Shown: piece by piece, positions 19,557 to 21,187 of the stretch | Layout: each line of letters begins with the position of its first letter | How positions within the stretch are numbered: position 1 is the first letter of the stretch | IMG/VR virus record: IMGVR_UViG_3300013286_000077 | Location: 1-21,187 of that record | Length of the DNA: 21,187 nucleotides | Reading direction: 5' to 3' (one strand) | Origin: a virus | Position numbers and translations under genes: made by a program | The notes under the pieces: model-generated | Seen by the model: the letters and a program-made list of their open reading frames with translations, nothing else | Databases searched by the model: none | Told to the model about the DNA's origin: nothing

Positions 19557-19580
19557 AAAGGCACTCAAATGAGTGCCTTT
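19557..19580. terminator. Bidirectional terminator
   Basis: AAAGGCACTC pairs perfectly with GAGTGCCTTT (ten pairs) around AAAT. On the minus strand it is followed by a run of five T, on the plus strand by TTTAATC. It separates the convergent plus-strand sulfation cassette from the minus-strand lysis genes. Confidence 0.88.
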
Positions 19581-19596
19581 AATCATATACAATTAA

Positions 19597-19896
19597 TTAT
19601 TTAGTCTTTGTTTTTGCTCTACGTAGTTCAACTTCAAGATCAGCAACAGATGGCTCAGCAGCATCAATTGTTGAGAATGCTGAATTAATTTCATCTCTTG
19701 TTAGTTTACCATCATCTATAAATCCACGAGCAAGTTTTTCAACTACTGCAGCAACTGCAGTTAAGCCTGCAATTGAAATAGCTTTTGCTGTTGATATACC
19801 TGCAATTGCACCCGCTCCAACTACTGCCAAACCGTTAGCAGCAAATACTGCTACAATACGCATTAGTATATTCCAAATATTTTTTACACCGTTCAT
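19597..19896 (-). CDS. Holin-like membrane protein
   Basis: The 99-residue protein has one or two membrane segments (IWNILMRIVAVFAANGLAVV and the following GAGAIAGISTAKAISIAGL). A conserved tail follows with VVEKLARGFIDDGKLTRDEINSAFSTID, an EF-hand-like acidic stretch. This order is familiar from actinophage holins or their partners. The ribosome site AAGGAAGGAG before the ATG (minus strand) is strong. It would form membrane lesions that let the endolysin reach the wall. The CHAP lysin lies nearly 9 kb away on the plus strand, which is unusual. Confidence 0.75.
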   Translation of the reverse strand: MNGVKNIWNILMRIVAVFAANGLAVVGAGAIAGISTAKAISIAGLTAVAAVVEKLARGFIDDGKLTRDEINSAFSTIDAAEPSVADLEVELRRAKTKTK

Positions 19897-19897
19897 G

Positions 19898-20083
19898 TTA
19901 TTCTCCTTCCTTTGGATTACGTAATCTTAATGTAATGATCCATAAGACAAAAGACACTAAAGTTACTCTTCCAATTACTGTTTTTGCAGATCCAGTCAAA
20001 ACTAACCATGCTGAAAATAATCCAACAAATGTCCAAATTTCTGACATAAAATCTTTTGATACATCTTTAATAAATTGCTTCAT
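19898..20083 (-). CDS. Two-segment small membrane protein (second holin candidate)
   Basis: The 61-residue protein has two hydrophobic helices (WTFVGLFSAWLVLTGS and IGRVTLVSFVLWIITLRL) and a short charged tail. Its ATG overlaps the stop of the upstream coiled-coil gene (ATGA on the minus strand) and has an AGGAGG site at ideal spacing. Small two-segment proteins of this kind often sit beside holins in actinophages. It may be a holin, antiholin or a helper. Confidence 0.7.
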   Translation of the reverse strand: MKQFIKDVSKDFMSEIWTFVGLFSAWLVLTGSAKTVIGRVTLVSFVLWIITLRLRNPKEGE

Positions 20084-21187
20084 GATGTAAACCTCCTTCT
20101 TATGGCAGTAACTACTACAGTTAATACCAATATTTTTTTAGCTTTTTTTCTTGTTACTGGCGACATATCGTTTCCAATATTAGCCATTGCTGTATATGCT
20201 GCTCCTATTGCTTGTACTGCTTGTCCCGCTCCAGGAATTGCGTTAAGTGCTGCGGGTAAAAATGTACATTGTGAAATAGGATGTTCTGCTCCGTTTACAT
20301 CTAAATGTATTTCTATACCATCCTTTGTGATTGTTTCACATACATATGTCATTAATACTGGCACAGCAATATCAGGGGCATTAAATGTTGTACCGCCAGG
20401 TTGCCCAATAAATGTATCTTGAGTTGTAATTGCTTCTGCAGGAATAGGAAGACCTGATCCTGGAGGTGGGGCGGGAGGAGTAAGTTTGCCATCTTCTCCT
20501 ACTACTTGAGGTGCAGACTTAGTACCAAAGAATTCAATACCACCATTTTCTACACCAGCTTTATCTGCTTGTATATGTGCTACCAATACTTCTTTAGGTG
20601 CTTCTTTAACTACATTATCAGAAAGTTGACTTGGATTGTTAGGCTTTAATCCAGTTTGTTCTTCAATTTTTTTATCTTCTTTTGCTTGAACTGCTTTGTC
20701 TTCTGCAACTTTTGCATCTTGTTCCGCTTTAGCATCTATTGCTTGTTGAGCTTTATCTGCTTGATTTTGAGCAATTTTATCTGCTTCAGCTTGTTGCTTA
20801 TCAGATTCTGCTTGAGCATTTGCTTCTTCTTGTGCAATACGATTAGCTTCATCTTGTACTTTTTGTTCTTCTAAAATTTTATCTGCTTCAGCTTTTGCTG
20901 CAGCCTCTGCTTCAGCTTTGGAATTTATTTCTGCTTGAATGCGAGCATCTTCTTCTGCTTTATCCGATGCTGCTTTAGCTTCTATGGCATCTTGTTCTGC
21001 TTTAATTCTTGCATTTTCTGCAGCTTTTGCTTCTTCTGCTGCCTTTTCTTGTGCAGCTTTTGCTTCTTCAATTGCTTTTTCTGCAGCTATTCTATTTGCT
21101 TCTGCTTGTGCATCTTTTGCTGCTTGTGCTGCAGCAGCAGCTTGTTGTGCAATTAATTGTTGTGCTGCTTCTTCTTGTCTTGCAGCA
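20080..21187 (-). CDS. Long coiled-coil protein with C-terminal domain (5' end outside window)
   Basis: The minus-strand frame is open without a stop from 20080 to the window edge (369 codons visible), so the gene starts beyond 21187. The first 180 or so visible codons are a nearly pure Ala/Glu/Lys/Gln/Asp repeat (for example EEAKAAQEKAAEEAKAAENA), a long coiled coil. A Pro-rich linker (KLTPPAPPPGSGLPIPAE) leads into a domain with TTFNAPDIAVPVLMTYVCETI, EIHLDVNGAEHPISQC and a Gly/Ala-rich hydrophobic region. It ends in a basic tail RKKAKKILVLTVVVTAIRRRF. A tail fibre, a tape-measure-like part or a spanin-like protein are possible. Position upstream of the holins favours a tail or lysis role. 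Confidence 0.7.
   Translation of the reverse strand, partial: AARQEEAAQQLIAQQAAAAAQAAKDAQAEANRIAAEKAIEEAKAAQEKAAEEAKAAENARIKAEQDAIEAKAASDKAEEDARIQAEINSKAEAEAAAKAEADKILEEQKVQDEANRIAQEEANAQAESDKQQAEADKIAQNQADKAQQAIDAKAEQDAKVAEDKAVQAKEDKKIEEQTGLKPNNPSQLSDNVVKEAPKEVLVAHIQADKAGVENGGIEFFGTKSAPQVVGEDGKLTPPAPPPGSGLPIPAEAITTQDTFIGQPGGTTFNAPDIAVPVLMTYVCETITKDGIEIHLDVNGAEHPISQCTFLPAALNAIPGAGQAVQAIGAAYTAMANIGNDMSPVTRKKAKKILVLTVVVTAIRRRFTS

Noticed and set aside
20656-21156. Plus-strand Phe/Cys-rich frames
   Set aside because: They mirror the minus-strand Ala/Glu/Lys coiled-coil gene and have no independent support.

Overview
This window looks like a stretch of a tailed double-stranded DNA phage genome with an actinobacterial host. 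Phage evidence: a terminase small/large subunit pair, a CHAP-domain lysin, two holin-like membrane proteins, seven tRNA genes, and densely packed overlapping genes. Host evidence: a WhiB-like Fe-S regulator, a DUF7455-type zinc protein, a DUF2746-type protein, and several promoters placed so close to the ATG that the transcripts would be leaderless. The DNA is AT-rich, so a low-GC aquatic actinobacterium (acI / Nanopelagicales type) is a reasonable guess. The host cannot be proven from the sequence alone.

Layout. (1) 1-4263: DNA metabolism and modification. It holds a Cas4/RecB-like Fe-S nuclease, a zinc-finger protein, a RuvC-like resolvase, a small HTH protein, a GT2 glycosyltransferase, a sugar-nucleotidyltransferase-like protein, an Nmad1/DUF1599-like protein, an FmdB-type zinc ribbon and a probable TerS. 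(2) 4264-6402: TerL and a small protein. No portal, protease or capsid gene follows in the usual way. (3) 6409-7563: tRNA-Asn, two small genes, then tRNA-Met, a tRNA with anticodon UAA, tRNA-Gly, tRNA-Ser and tRNA-Gln. A long hairpin fills the gap between the UAA tRNA and tRNA-Gly. (4) 7614-12177: proteins sharing a short W-x-G-[AS]-F-[AS]-P motif, Hsp20, a minus-strand DUF2746-like protein, a small basic protein, a Dps ferritin, tRNA-Arg and the CHAP lysin. (5) 12249-15639: a SLOG-like protein, GroES, several small proteins, WhiB, a thioredoxin, a secreted HNH-like nuclease and an HslV/proteasome-like Ntn hydrolase. (6) 15697-16761: a large Ala/Thr/Val-rich exported protein. (7) 16822-19552: a compact cassette of an APS kinase fused to an HxGH nucleotidyltransferase, a DUF2061 membrane protein, two tandem sulfotransferases and a small protein. 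(8) 19597-21187, minus strand: two holin-like proteins and a long coiled-coil protein running off the window end, separated from (7) by a bidirectional terminator.

How it may work together. The most striking set is region 7. The kinase makes PAPS, the HxGH domain may supply APS, and two sulfotransferases would use PAPS. Together they read as a phage-borne sulfate activation and transfer pathway for an unknown acceptor. Hsp20, GroES, Dps, thioredoxin and the HslV-like peptidase form a protein-folding and stress group that probably supports virion assembly or host survival during infection. The glycosyltransferase, nucleotidyltransferase and Nmad1-like genes may modify phage DNA or a surface glycan.
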